Source: Mariniblastus sp. (GTDB taxonomy: Bacteria > Planctomycetota > Planctomycetia > Pirellulales > Pirellulaceae). Taken from it: a stretch of 58,503 bases of DNA. A program made the translations under genes and the position numbers. Every line of letters begins with the position of its first letter. The stretch's first letter is position 1. The DNA lies in the NCBI GenBank assembly GCA_029251085.1, contig JAQXDZ010000074.1, positions 1 through 58,503 of the forward strand, read 5' to 3'. The notes beneath the pieces were generated by a model. That model did no database searches. It worked only from the letters and a program-made list of their open reading frames with translations, and had not been told where the DNA came from. This document shows, one piece after another, positions 7,753 through 16,714 of this stretch.

Positions 7753-10260
7753 ATGAAAATCTTTTTGATATGGCTGGCGCTCATGGGAAGTTGCTTGGCA
7801 ATGCAGGAGGACGGTGCCAAGGAAGCTGAAGAAAAACCAAAACTGTCCGGAGTCGAAGAGTTCACTGATTCGATGCGGCGGTTTGACGGTTACCTCTCAT
7901 TTTTTTGGGATGAGAAAACGGGGAAAGTCTATCTTGAGATTGAGCGCCCCGATGAAGAGTTGTTATATGTTCATTCCCTTGCCACTGGTTTGGGGTCAAA
8001 CCCAGTCGGTCTTGATCGAGGTCAATTGGGTGATCAAAAGGTCGTGAGGTTCACGCGGGTTGGCCCTAAGGTTTTTATGGTTCAACGGAATCTTCGGTTT
8101 CGAGCGAACACAGAGAACCAGTTGGAGAGAACAGCGGTTGAACAGTCGTTTGCCCAATCTATTGTTTGGGGCGGTAAAGTGGTGGCGGAAACAGACGACT
8201 GTTTTCTGACGGATATTACGGATCTTTTGCTGAGTGATATGCATGGAGTGGTCGGTACCCTGAAATCCACCGACCAAGGTGATTTTTCGCTGGATGCAAA
8301 GCGGTCTGCAGTCTTTCTGCCACGTTGCAGGTCGTTTCCAAACAATACGGAATTGGAAGCGACGCTAACCTTTGCTTCTAAAAAACCGGGGAAGTACGTC
8401 CGGCAAACCACACCAACGCCTCAATCGGTAACGCTGCGTCAGCACCATTCGTTTGTGAAACTGCCGGATGATCAGTATCAACCTCGCACCTACGATGTAC
8501 GTAGCCCATCGATATTCATTACTTTTTCTGATTATGCCACGCCGTTGGATCAATCTTTGGAAAAGCGATGGATTACACGGCATCGTTTGGTGAAGAAAGA
8601 ACCGCTTGCGAAATTGTCTGAGCCAATAGAGCCGATCGTTTACTATGTCGATGCCGGCGCACCAAAGCAAATTCAAGATGCATTGCTCGAAGGAGCGAGT
8701 TGGTGGAATGAGGCTTTTGAAGCGGCGGGGTTTAAGAATGCATTCCAAGTGAAATTACTGCCTCCGGACGCAGATCCGCTGGACGTTCGCTACAACGTGA
8801 TTCAGTGGGTTCATCGTAGCACTCGCGGTTGGAGTTACGGTGGAAGTGTTGTTGATCCTCGGACCGGTGAGATACTGAAGGGGCACGTAACGCTCGGCTC
8901 GCTTCGTGTTCGGCAAGATCAGTTGTTAGTGAACGCTCTCGATCCGCTGCCACCAAATCTTCGCTGTGCTTGCTGCGGCGTTGGCGGCATCATCGAAGAA
9001 TCGACCTTGGCCGATTTAGCTGCAAAAGGCGATGCATTAGAAGTTTCGCTGGCTCGAATTCGTCAGCTTTCAGCGCACGAGGTTGGGCACACCATTGGTT
9101 TTGTGCATAATTTTGCGGCCAGTACTTACGGTGATCGAGCTTCCGTCATGGACTATCCAGCACCAAGAGTGAAGATTAGCGATCAAGGCCAGCTTGATTT
9201 GAGTGATGCGTATGCGGTTGGCATTGGAGAATGGGATAAGGTCTCAGTTAAGTTTGCCTATTCACAATATGCCAATCAAGAACAAGAGGAACTTGGTCTC
9301 AAATCAATTTTAGATGACGCGGCGGAAGCTAAGATGATTTTCATTTCTGATTCGGATGCTCGGCCTGCCGGTGCGGCCCATCCGATGGCTAACCTTTGGG
9401 ACAATGGTACCGATCCACTCCAGCAGCTTGACCACGTGATGCAAGTTCGGCGGATTGCGCTTGATCAATTTGACGCACATTTATTGCCTGACGGAACGAC
9501 GACAGCCGATGTCGCACAATATTTGACTCCAATTTACCTTCACCATCGGTATCAACTCCAAGCGGCGGGGAAGCTCATTGGAGGTCACGATTATTCCTAC
9601 GGTTATGCTGGTGGTGGAGCGAATCATTCCATTTCAGACAATTTGCCAATTAAGCGGGAGAGCCAGGAAGCGGTGATTTCTGGATTGTTGAAGACGATTC
9701 ATCCCGATCAATTACTGATTAGGAAAGAAATTTTGCAGTCGATCAGTCCGCGGCCCTATTCGACCATCAGAGATCCGGAAATATTTCCGGGACAAACTGG
9801 GCGTGTGTTTGATCCGATGGGCGCGGTGAAAGTTGCAACGAATTTGACTCTCAATGAATTATTTCAGCACGAGCGGTTGGGACGCGTGGCGCGTCAAGTA
9901 GAAACGCCCGATGATTTGACGCCCGTCCGGTTAATAAACTTGGTCGTTGACGAAACTTATGCTACGTCGAAACGTAAATCTGATTTCAAAATTTCACGCG
10001 TCGTCATCGAAACGGTGATCGATCAATTGTTGGCCCTCGCGGATAACGGCAGTGCTGATGTTGAGGTTAGGCTTGCCGCATTTTCAGGATTGAAACATGT
10101 TTTGACCAAGTTGCCCGCGCCCGGTGATGAACTGGATGCAAAGTTCTTTGAGCTTCAGAATTGGCGGATTAATCGCTATTTAGAGCGTCCGTATTCGGTG
10201 CTGCCTGACTCAAAACAGTTGAAGGTGCCACCGGGTAGTCCGATTGGTTCAACTCCATAG
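7753..10260 (+). CDS. Exported zinc-dependent metalloprotease (DUF5117/DUF4953 type)
   Basis: The large 835-residue protein begins with a short signal peptide (about residues 1-17, possibly a lipoprotein signal because a Cys lies at 14). The active site is HEVGHTIGFVH at residues 442-452, the HExxHxxGxxH zinc motif with all three histidines present. The region before it (WWNEAFEAAGFKNAFQV, then the RGWSYGGSVVDPRTGEILKG strand) is typical of the DUF5117/DUF4953 family of zinc-dependent proteases found in Bacteroidetes and Planctomycetes, as I recall it. A helical C-terminal domain of about 350 residues follows. The role is probably degradation of external protein. It is monocistronic by spacing, and nothing looks broken. 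Confidence 0.87.
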   Translation: MKIFLIWLALMGSCLAMQEDGAKEAEEKPKLSGVEEFTDSMRRFDGYLSFFWDEKTGKVYLEIERPDEELLYVHSLATGLGSNPVGLDRGQLGDQKVVRFTRVGPKVFMVQRNLRFRANTENQLERTAVEQSFAQSIVWGGKVVAETDDCFLTDITDLLLSDMHGVVGTLKSTDQGDFSLDAKRSAVFLPRCRSFPNNTELEATLTFASKKPGKYVRQTTPTPQSVTLRQHHSFVKLPDDQYQPRTYDVRSPSIFITFSDYATPLDQSLEKRWITRHRLVKKEPLAKLSEPIEPIVYYVDAGAPKQIQDALLEGASWWNEAFEAAGFKNAFQVKLLPPDADPLDVRYNVIQWVHRSTRGWSYGGSVVDPRTGEILKGHVTLGSLRVRQDQLLVNALDPLPPNLRCACCGVGGIIEESTLADLAAKGDALEVSLARIRQLSAHEVGHTIGFVHNFAASTYGDRASVMDYPAPRVKISDQGQLDLSDAYAVGIGEWDKVSVKFAYSQYANQEQEELGLKSILDDAAEAKMIFISDSDARPAGAAHPMANLWDNGTDPLQQLDHVMQVRRIALDQFDAHLLPDGTTTADVAQYLTPIYLHHRYQLQAAGKLIGGHDYSYGYAGGGANHSISDNLPIKRESQEAVISGLLKTIHPDQLLIRKEILQSISPRPYSTIRDPEIFPGQTGRVFDPMGAVKVATNLTLNELFQHERLGRVARQVETPDDLTPVRLINLVVDETYATSKRKSDFKISRVVIETVIDQLLALADNGSADVEVRLAAFSGLKHVLTKLPAPGDELDAKFFELQNWRINRYLERPYSVLPDSKQLKVPPGSPIGSTP

Positions 10261-10328
10261 ATTCCTGTTAAAACGATTACTGTTTAAAAGAATTTGCTTT
10301 TTGAGTTGCGGCCTTCGCTTGAAACGGA

Positions 10329-10837
10329 TTGTCTTTGCTGGGGATGTATGAGCAATTTTATTTTGTTTCTCCTTCCACAGTTGCTGGCCCGGTCATTCCG
10401 GGGTTGCAGCGAGGAGTCGTACCACAGGGGCTTGCTTATGACCCTTCACGGAAGTTGATTTTTATCTCTAACTACGCTGCCAAAGACCCTTCCGTTGTTT
10501 CGATTATCAATTCGGTAACGGGAAAGATTGTTGACAGTGTTGCTCTTTTGGATACCAACGGAGAACCAATCGCAGTCTAATTGTGGCGTACCGAAATCCG
10601 ATCGGGAAAAAGCCGCACAAAATGGTTGCTTTAGAGAACGGCGATGAAGTACCGTTATGGTTTCTCGACGGCGATAACTATGTCGGCGAGCTTGGGATTC
10701 CTCCGATGTCCGAAGGGATCGTGATGATTGGTGATCGATTAGCTGTGCTTTTTGAGTCGGGTGCAGGTAAGTTTCAGGTCGGCGGGAATGGGGCAGTTGA
10801 TCGGCTGATGCTGCTCGATGTGTCGCAGTTTAAGTAG
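10329..10837 (+). pseudogene. Propeller/lactonase-like protein broken by internal deletion and frameshift
   Basis: Two adjoining frames look like the N- and C-terminal parts of one protein. The first (10329-10580) has GVVPQGLAYDPSRKLIFISN and an INSVTGKIVDSVALLD propeller blade, then stops at TAA right after NGEPIAV. The second (10583-10837) resumes with NPIGKKPHKMVALENGDEVP and ends PPMSEGIVMIGDRLAVLFES, with a final strand LLDVSQFK. In the intact family as I remember it, these two parts are separated by a long central section and preceded by an N-terminal segment; both are missing here. I infer a deletion of the middle plus loss of the 5' end, so no product is expected. Confidence 0.65.
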
Positions 10838-10895
10838 CCTTGTAGGTTGGCGGAAGTTTCTTCAAGACGTTTATGTCCCGGTGTGAGGTTAGGTC

Positions 10896-11798
10896 ATGAT
10901 GCCACGCGTTAATAAGATAAAAGTTTCGACATTGAGAATTCTGCGAATGGGAAGCATTCCATTGATCTTATTTGGGTGCATTTTGAACGGGCAATCTGCT
11001 TCCGCGGATGAACCAGATGTTTTGAAGGTCGTAAACTGGAATGTGCTATACGGATTTAATCATAAAAAATCCATTGAGCAGGGTGTCGATTGGATTAGGA
11101 GTCAACAAGCGGACGTTGTCGCCTTGCAGGAATTAAATGGACATACGGAAGCTGGTTTGAAAAAGTTGGCGGGAGACTGGGGGCATGAACATGCGGTAAT
11201 TTTGAAGGAAAAAGGTTTTCCGGTCGGGTTGACGTCAAATCAGCCTATCAAAGTCATCAAGCGTAGAGTGGCAGGATTTCACCATGGCTACCTTCACTGC
11301 AAAACGCAGGGGATTCATTTCTTCGTGGTCCATTTTTGGCCGGGAAAATATAACGAAGTCAACGTGATTCTCGATGAGATTGCACCGCTTCTGAAGCAAG
11401 AAGAGCGGGTGATTATTCTGGGAGACTTCAATGGTTGTTCGCAAAAAGACGAGGCATTCCTTGTTGCAAATGCCAGGCTTAGACAAAGAGATTACACCTT
11501 TGTTGAGAGAGTTGAGGCCAAGGGGTTTGTCGATGTGGTGAACAAGCACGACTCAACTGCTAAAGTGTCGTGCCCGTCTCCAATTACTATTCCAAGATGG
11601 TCCAAAGACATGGAGGAATTGAAACTAAAACGGTATCGGATTGATTTTGTTTTTGCAGATCAAGTGTTGGCAAGAGATTCACGTTCGGGCACAATTTCGT
11701 TAGCCCAAGAGATTGATGCAATTTCCGACCATTACCCAGTCATTGTTGAATTTGATAAATCAAAGAATCGCAAGTTGGATCGGGACGGTGGCGGTTAG
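10896..11798 (+). CDS. Exported endonuclease/exonuclease/phosphatase family protein
   Basis: The protein has the DNase I-like metal-dependent phosphoesterase fold. After an N-terminal signal of about 37 residues (a Cys at 28 in LFGC could be a lipobox), the family motifs appear in order: VVNWNV with Asn47/Asn49, the metal-binding Glu79 in LQELNG, ILGDFNG with Asp177 and Asn179, RIDFVFAD with Asp250, and the catalytic ISDHYPV with Asp278 and His279. All key residues are present. Substrates in this family include nucleic acids, phospholipids and inositol phosphates; an exported enzyme suggests nutrient phosphate or nucleic-acid use. The length of 300 residues is typical. Confidence 0.87.
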   Translation: MMPRVNKIKVSTLRILRMGSIPLILFGCILNGQSASADEPDVLKVVNWNVLYGFNHKKSIEQGVDWIRSQQADVVALQELNGHTEAGLKKLAGDWGHEHAVILKEKGFPVGLTSNQPIKVIKRRVAGFHHGYLHCKTQGIHFFVVHFWPGKYNEVNVILDEIAPLLKQEERVIILGDFNGCSQKDEAFLVANARLRQRDYTFVERVEAKGFVDVVNKHDSTAKVSCPSPITIPRWSKDMEELKLKRYRIDFVFADQVLARDSRSGTISLAQEIDAISDHYPVIVEFDKSKNRKLDRDGGG

Positions 11799-11995
11799 TC
11801 GTATTCGCGTGCTGGAGTTATTCAATCTGAATTCAGTACACCTATGAACTTCAATTTAAGCGGCTTTTGTGCTTTAAAAACGAAAGTTTGATTCGTCACT
11901 CGCCAGGAGCAGCAATTGATTGGCAATTGATCTGGGTAGTTTGGGTATAAAACTGGCCCAGTCATTGTTTGTTTTGTTTACAGCGGGCAGGGAAA

Positions 11996-12892
11996 ATGGA
12001 TGCGGATATAAAAAAGGATTCCAGCATTTTTGGGGCCATTAAAACATACCGAACGATATCGCTGATGCTGTTGCTTGGCGGCTGTTGTGCTGGGTTTTTG
12101 ATATTTGACGTCATTACGCCTTATCTCATGCCAGAGCCGTTTTCCGGTATGGTTGCAATAGGCGTCGTGACCGCGCAGCTTACCGTCATTTGCGTTTGGG
12201 GAACATTGGTTCGCGGTACATTTTGGGTCCGGTTCCCGCGGACTTTGCTGTTACTGGTATTTTCGTGGGCAGGATTCTCTCTGGGAATCGATTTTTTGGG
12301 GGATGGCGGTCCACCGATTCGATTATCTGCTGGGATAACGTGGTTCATAGGATTTTTAATAACCTTTGTGCCATTAAAAGCTGCTTCCTTATGGTCTCGA
12401 TGGCAGATCGTTCAAGATAACCAGAAGGGAAACGCGAGTTGTGTTTCTACCTATTCGATTAGGGAGATTATGTTAGGTATTTTCCTCTTATCTCTTTCAC
12501 TTGGAATTGGTCGCGCACTTATTCCATTCGAGGGAATTTCACAGATATCTTTACGGAATGATCCGGAAGTTTTGGTTTATATCTCGGTCTACGGTCTCGT
12601 CAGCTTACTCGTAACAATTCCATGCATTTGGATATCTCTTAAAGTAGATATGGATAAAGTCATCCGCTGGATCTGTATCTGGATTATCTATTGCCTCTTA
12701 TTGTCGGTAATTGAGATTGGTGTGGCAGGGCTAATTGCTCCGTTTGGTAATGACAGGCCGTTTGTGCTTGGCTTGATCCTAGGAAAACAGCTAATGGGAG
12801 CGATTATACTAGGGATCTGTTTTGCACTTCGAGGCTTAGGTTATAAGCTCAGTCGACCTCAGCGAAAATCAGTTCTACCGAGAAGCGATTAG
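11996..12892 (+). CDS. Hypothetical polytopic membrane protein with internal FSIRxxL-type motif
   Basis: I chose the ATG at 11996 because GCAGGGA lies just upstream; the frame also extends to a TTG at 11969. The 298-residue product has about eight transmembrane segments in two groups of four. The second group opens with YSIREIMLGIFLLSLSLGI, a variant of the F-S-(L/I)-R-x-L motif that begins the membrane segment of several other genes in this stretch. No catalytic residues or known family are visible. It is the first of a same-strand run of small membrane proteins reaching 17.2 kb. Confidence 0.65.
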   Translation: MDADIKKDSSIFGAIKTYRTISLMLLLGGCCAGFLIFDVITPYLMPEPFSGMVAIGVVTAQLTVICVWGTLVRGTFWVRFPRTLLLLVFSWAGFSLGIDFLGDGGPPIRLSAGITWFIGFLITFVPLKAASLWSRWQIVQDNQKGNASCVSTYSIREIMLGIFLLSLSLGIGRALIPFEGISQISLRNDPEVLVYISVYGLVSLLVTIPCIWISLKVDMDKVIRWICIWIIYCLLLSVIEIGVAGLIAPFGNDRPFVLGLILGKQLMGAIILGICFALRGLGYKLSRPQRKSVLPRSD

Positions 12893-12899
12893 CGAAGAA

Positions 12900-12923
12900 A
12901 TTTTATGCAATAATTTTATGCAA
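12900..12923. repeat. Direct repeat of an 11-mer
   Basis: ATTTTATGCAA occurs at 12900-12910 and again at 12913-12923, immediately after the upstream stop codon. It may be a slippage product. Confidence 0.6.
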
Positions 12924-13033
12924 GAATAAGCTAGGGCACATCGACGCGTTAATGGCAGAGAATACAGTTGCATTGGAACGCGTTTTGAGAATGTTGTGTT
13001 GGGTCGGGTATTTATACTTTTGAGAACGCTTTT

Positions 13034-13501
13034 ATGGAAATTGAGCGAGGAATTCAAAAATCAATAAAATTCGCGATTGTCGGGTTTCTCATACCTGTCT
13101 TTAGTGTTGGAGTATATTGGATTGTTTACTCAATGTTTTATGACATCCATCCAATCGATCGCGAAAATGACCTCGCCCGATTGCCTCTTCTAATTTTGGT
13201 GTCGTCAACTGGTTTGGCAGTGATTTTCGGCTTGGCCGGGTATGCTTCTTTCGCGCCGAAGCGAGGTATTCCTTTCATCCGATCGCTCATTATTATTGCG
13301 GGTCTAACCGCGATCGCTGTGTACTCGATTCAGCCCAGGGTTCATCGAAAAAATGTTGAGCAAGATAGCTCGATGGAAATTGCAATTCCAATCGCGGCGG
13401 CCTTGATCGCTACCGTTGCAATCTTAATTTACAGTCACGTAAGGTCTAACTGCCGGCCAGAATCAAATGCGCTGGATTCAGGTGACGAGGTCGGTAGCTG
13501 A
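13034..13501 (+). CDS. Hypothetical membrane protein, four transmembrane segments
   Basis: The 155-residue product has hydrophobic segments near residues 13-35, 51-75, 82-101 and 118-140, and an acidic tail. There is no recognised family. It begins with an ATG about 140 nt after the previous gene. Strong hydrophobic patterning and codon use like that of its neighbours support it as real, but nothing indicates its job. Confidence 0.55.
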   Translation: MEIERGIQKSIKFAIVGFLIPVFSVGVYWIVYSMFYDIHPIDRENDLARLPLLILVSSTGLAVIFGLAGYASFAPKRGIPFIRSLIIIAGLTAIAVYSIQPRVHRKNVEQDSSMEIAIPIAAALIATVAILIYSHVRSNCRPESNALDSGDEVGS

Positions 13502-13748
13502 GGTTGAGGAAATTCAATTCTAATTGATTTTAGATGGTTGTTTTTTTGTTTCTTAAGACCATCGTAAATCATTGAGGCAGTTCTGATTTTTAAATTGGGT
13601 TTTTTGCGTTCGATGTTTCGTCGTGTATAGTGTCGTTGGAGTGAAACCGAATTGAATTGTGATCCTAAAATCATGCAACTTGAAAATCCTCCTAAATTTC
13701 TTGTCAGCTTGATTTTCAGTCAGTTACATCGTCTTGCTTGAGTAGTAC

Positions 13749-14366
13749 ATGACCTCACCAGAGCACACCATGGTTGGGATACTCGGGGCGCTGGCTCTGG
13801 GGCTTCACAAACGGTATGGCTGGCAGGTAGTTGCCTTCGCCGCGGTAGCCTCCAATGTGCCAGATTTGGATGGTTTGCCGATGCTGATTGATATGGAACG
13901 ATTTGAATCGGGGCATCGCGTTTGGGGGCACAATTTCCTTTTGATTGTGGCAACCTCAATCGTTCTTGGGTGGACACAGGCCAGATTTAGATGGATTCAG
14001 AGGATTGGGGGCTATTTCGCCAGATTCCTTCCAAGCGATGTAGCAGTCTCTCGGGAGTGTACGCCGCTACCTATTCCAACGTCAGTCTTAATTTTTGTAG
14101 GAATTGGCTTTCAGTCCGTGCACCTTGTATGCGACATGGTGGTGTCGGGAGGGCAAGGACTTTCCGACTGGCCCGTCAAGCCATTCTGGCCGTTCCGGCA
14201 GATCGGTTATGTCTATCCACTAATACCATGGGGCGACATTGGTCCAACGGTCATAATGATGGCTGGGATCATTGGCATTGCGAAAATTGGCCGGGCTCAA
14301 TTTGTCGCGATGCTAACGTTGGTAGTGCTGGTCATCTATTTGATTTCTCGTGGCTATTGGATTTAG
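13749..14366 (+). CDS. Membrane-bound metal-dependent hydrolase (YdjM/DUF457 family)
   Basis: This belongs to the YdjM/DUF457 family, annotated as membrane-bound metal-dependent hydrolases. The family pattern is complete: His6 in the opening SPEHTMVG, PDLDG with Asp39 and Asp41, and GHRVWGHN with His56, Arg57 and His61. About five transmembrane helices follow. The length of 205 residues is normal for the family. The physiological substrate is not known; in E. coli the gene is part of the SOS response. No LexA-like box was recognised upstream here. Confidence 0.82.
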   Translation: MTSPEHTMVGILGALALGLHKRYGWQVVAFAAVASNVPDLDGLPMLIDMERFESGHRVWGHNFLLIVATSIVLGWTQARFRWIQRIGGYFARFLPSDVAVSRECTPLPIPTSVLIFVGIGFQSVHLVCDMVVSGGQGLSDWPVKPFWPFRQIGYVYPLIPWGDIGPTVIMMAGIIGIAKIGRAQFVAMLTLVVLVIYLISRGYWI

Positions 14367-14574
14367 GGTTGCTGCATTCAAGGGTAACTTTCCCGGCGGT
14401 CACGTTTTGTAAGTTTGTTTTTTCGAAGTGATACAGTAACATTGGAGCGTCGAATTGTTCCTCGCTGTCCGAGCCAATTTGTTTTCACCAAAATGAAGAA
14501 CGGTTGGTTTGACCGCAGGTTACATCACTGTCTTCAGGAAAGGGCTTGCGTGACTGATTGATCGCGAGTTTAAA

Positions 14575-15249
14575 ATGAAACAGTTTTCACTAAAAACACT
14601 TTTTATTATTACGCTCGTCGTGGCGATCGCAATCATTGTGATTCCGTTTGTTCGGTTTAAGCTGGCGGAGCGAAGGTTCCATCAGGCCATCGATCCGATA
14701 TGGGCGCAAGCTCCTTATTCCTCCTCGCTCGTTGAAATTAAAGATACCAACGATATTGTTTTGAAATTTTGTGATATTGGTTTGCAACTGGATTCGGGGG
14801 GCACCCTTGCCAAGCTGCCTGACAGAGGGCCTGGGTGCTACGAACTTGATTGTGCGGAGGGTAAATTCTACGTCATGGTGGACGATGGTATCTACGAAAG
14901 TCTAGGTCACATAATACCGAGGCTCTCGCCTTACTGCTTGCTTAGAGATGCGCTCATGTTGGATAACGAATCACCGACTTCGACAGCGGATCTATGGCCA
15001 GTCCGTTCGTTAATGATGCCTGTTGGATGTGAGGACCGATTACAGCATTTCGAAAGCTCCCAAAAAAAAGGATTCATCAGCGGGCGACTCAGGGGTAAAG
15101 GAAAGACGCATCTGGTGTTGTTTGATTCGACGGGCCAGTATTCTATTTTAGTGGTAGCTTCGAAGCCAAAAATCGACGCTTGGGATCGGTTGGCCGAACG
15201 GCTTTGTTTAGTTGAAGATCCAGAGACCGAGCCAACTCCAAGTGACTGA
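14575..15249 (+). CDS. Hypothetical single-pass protein with FSLKTLF membrane anchor
   Basis: The protein opens with KQFSLKTLFIITLVVAIAII, the membrane-anchor motif found at the start of many small planctomycete proteins of unknown role. A soluble domain of about 190 residues follows. It has several Cys residues (for example CDIG, CYELDC, CLLRDAL) and no recognised fold. The ATG at 14575 is the natural start. The next gene begins 2 nt after the stop codon, so the two are probably one operon. Confidence 0.65.
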   Translation: MKQFSLKTLFIITLVVAIAIIVIPFVRFKLAERRFHQAIDPIWAQAPYSSSLVEIKDTNDIVLKFCDIGLQLDSGGTLAKLPDRGPGCYELDCAEGKFYVMVDDGIYESLGHIIPRLSPYCLLRDALMLDNESPTSTADLWPVRSLMMPVGCEDRLQHFESSQKKGFISGRLRGKGKTHLVLFDSTGQYSILVVASKPKIDAWDRLAERLCLVEDPETEPTPSD

Positions 15250-15251
15250 AA

Positions 15252-15674
15252 ATGCGTTTAAACGGACAAATTATGCAAACCCCCTTCGGCGAGTATTTTT
15301 ACCCCATTTTTGCTGTCGGTGTCCTGCTGGCCACTGTCGTCTCTTTGTATGCCGGTAGTGCACGGGGATGGCTCTTGCCGTTGCTTTGTCTCATGGTTGG
15401 TGTCTTTTCGTTTTGGGGATCCCTGTTTATCGGTTTGGAAGTTGGTTATCAAATGTGGCAGGCTTCACCGGATCCGCCTGATGAGGCTTTTAGTGATACT
15501 TCTCCAATGGGCGCATTGCTGGCTGGCTGGGTGCCAGCGTCACTCTACTGTGGATTCCTATTTGGCGTTGCAAAATTTATTCTATTTCTGATTCCCAAAC
15601 GTGAGCCAAGTGATGTTCAGAAGACTGCCGCCTCGGAGCGAATTGAAAGTGGAAATCCATTTCAAGGTCCGTAG
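15252..15674 (+). CDS. Hypothetical membrane protein, three transmembrane segments
   Basis: This 140-residue product starts 2 nt after the upstream stop codon, which argues for translational coupling. Hydrophobic segments lie near residues 14-36, 39-62 and 90-113, followed by a basic, hydrophilic tail. There is no family match from memory. An internal Met at residue 8 is an alternative start. Confidence 0.55.
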   Translation: MRLNGQIMQTPFGEYFYPIFAVGVLLATVVSLYAGSARGWLLPLLCLMVGVFSFWGSLFIGLEVGYQMWQASPDPPDEAFSDTSPMGALLAGWVPASLYCGFLFGVAKFILFLIPKREPSDVQKTAASERIESGNPFQGP

Positions 15675-15849
15675 TGCATTGACGACGAAAACATTGTTTG
15701 TGGGGGGGGAATTTAAGTTCAGTTTGGGAGGCGTCTGAATTGAGCGATGTTTTGCGTTTTTAATCGGCGGACGCTAAACTCCTGCAGTCGTGGCGTGGTT
15801 TGGCGATGCAAGTTACTTCTCAAATTGATCTGTTTTTTTGGAGGCATGG

Positions 15850-16341
15850 ATGGAACGTGTTGGAGATCGAGACAGTGTTCCAGGGGATTCGTTAATTGGT
15901 GAAAATCGTTTTAGCATGTTCGAATTGTTTGGTCTGGTTTTCGTCTTTGCGGTAGCTGCATTTTTTGCATCGATTGGGTATTGGCTGACTTCATTGCTGT
16001 GGCTTGGTTTTTTGGCTGGAATTAAGCTGGGACCGCGGTCGAGCTATCCCACTTTTTTGATCGTTGTGTTCGGTCTAGTTGCAGGAGGTTTATTTGCTGC
16101 GGCAATTTTCGCAACGCGTGCGACATTTTTTTTGTATCCGTCAAACGGAATTGACTTGATCGAAGCGAAAAGTGCAACGATCGCAGCGAATACTCGCGGC
16201 TTGTTAATCGCGGGAACTTTGGTGCTTTGGGTGCCGCCAATTTTGATGACGGTTTGGTTGGCGGTCCTACCCTTCAGAAGTGGTTGCGGGATTTCCAATT
16301 CAGCGGAACGGATTCGGAGGCTGCCACGTTCGACTGGTTAG
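15850..16341 (+). CDS. Hypothetical membrane protein with FSMFELF-type start
   Basis: The product of about 163 residues has a polar head of 25 residues, then RFSMFELFGLVFVFAVAAFF, a variant of the FSLRxLF membrane motif, and about four transmembrane segments in total. The ATG at 15850 was preferred because GGAGG (15840-15844) lies 5 nt upstream; a TTG four codons earlier is the only alternative and would overlap that site. No function can be assigned. Confidence 0.6.
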   Translation: MERVGDRDSVPGDSLIGENRFSMFELFGLVFVFAVAAFFASIGYWLTSLLWLGFLAGIKLGPRSSYPTFLIVVFGLVAGGLFAAAIFATRATFFLYPSNGIDLIEAKSATIAANTRGLLIAGTLVLWVPPILMTVWLAVLPFRSGCGISNSAERIRRLPRSTG

Positions 16342-16451
16342 TTCCCGCCGCGTCGAAGTGAGTGGTTTCTGTTTTTTGGGGAAGCCGTGGTGTCAACCGG
16401 TTTGCAATTTTTGGCTGGCCGACGTGTTGCTAATTTAATTGGAGCGTGAAG

Positions 16452-16568
16452 ATGGGCGGCAGCAGTTTTAGTTTTCAAAGTTTGTTCTTTATTCTAGGAG
16501 CTATTGGGGTGTTTGTCCTGCTGGCCGCTCTTTTTGTTGGGATAGTTTTAATTACCAAAAAGAAATAG
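16452..16568 (+). CDS. Very small single-pass membrane protein (38 residues)
   Basis: A 38-residue frame begins at an ATG preceded by GGAGCGTGAAG. The peptide is a polar head (MGGSSFSFQSLF), one long hydrophobic helix of about 22 residues and a positively charged end ITKKK, the layout of a genuine small membrane protein with its C-terminus inside. The FSFQSLFFIL start echoes the FSLRxLF motif of its neighbours. It sits in the gap between two same-strand membrane-protein genes. Confidence 0.5.
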   Translation: MGGSSFSFQSLFFILGAIGVFVLLAALFVGIVLITKKK

Positions 16569-16714
16569 TAAGCCGTGGGGATGTCTATCTGTTTGCGATG
16601 TAGGCATCCATATGATTTGGTTAATTATTTTATGTTCCCCGTACGGGAATTGGAAAATCTGCAAATTCAAATGCATGTGTGTCCAGATGTAGACAAGCGA
16701 TAGGTAGGGTAAAG

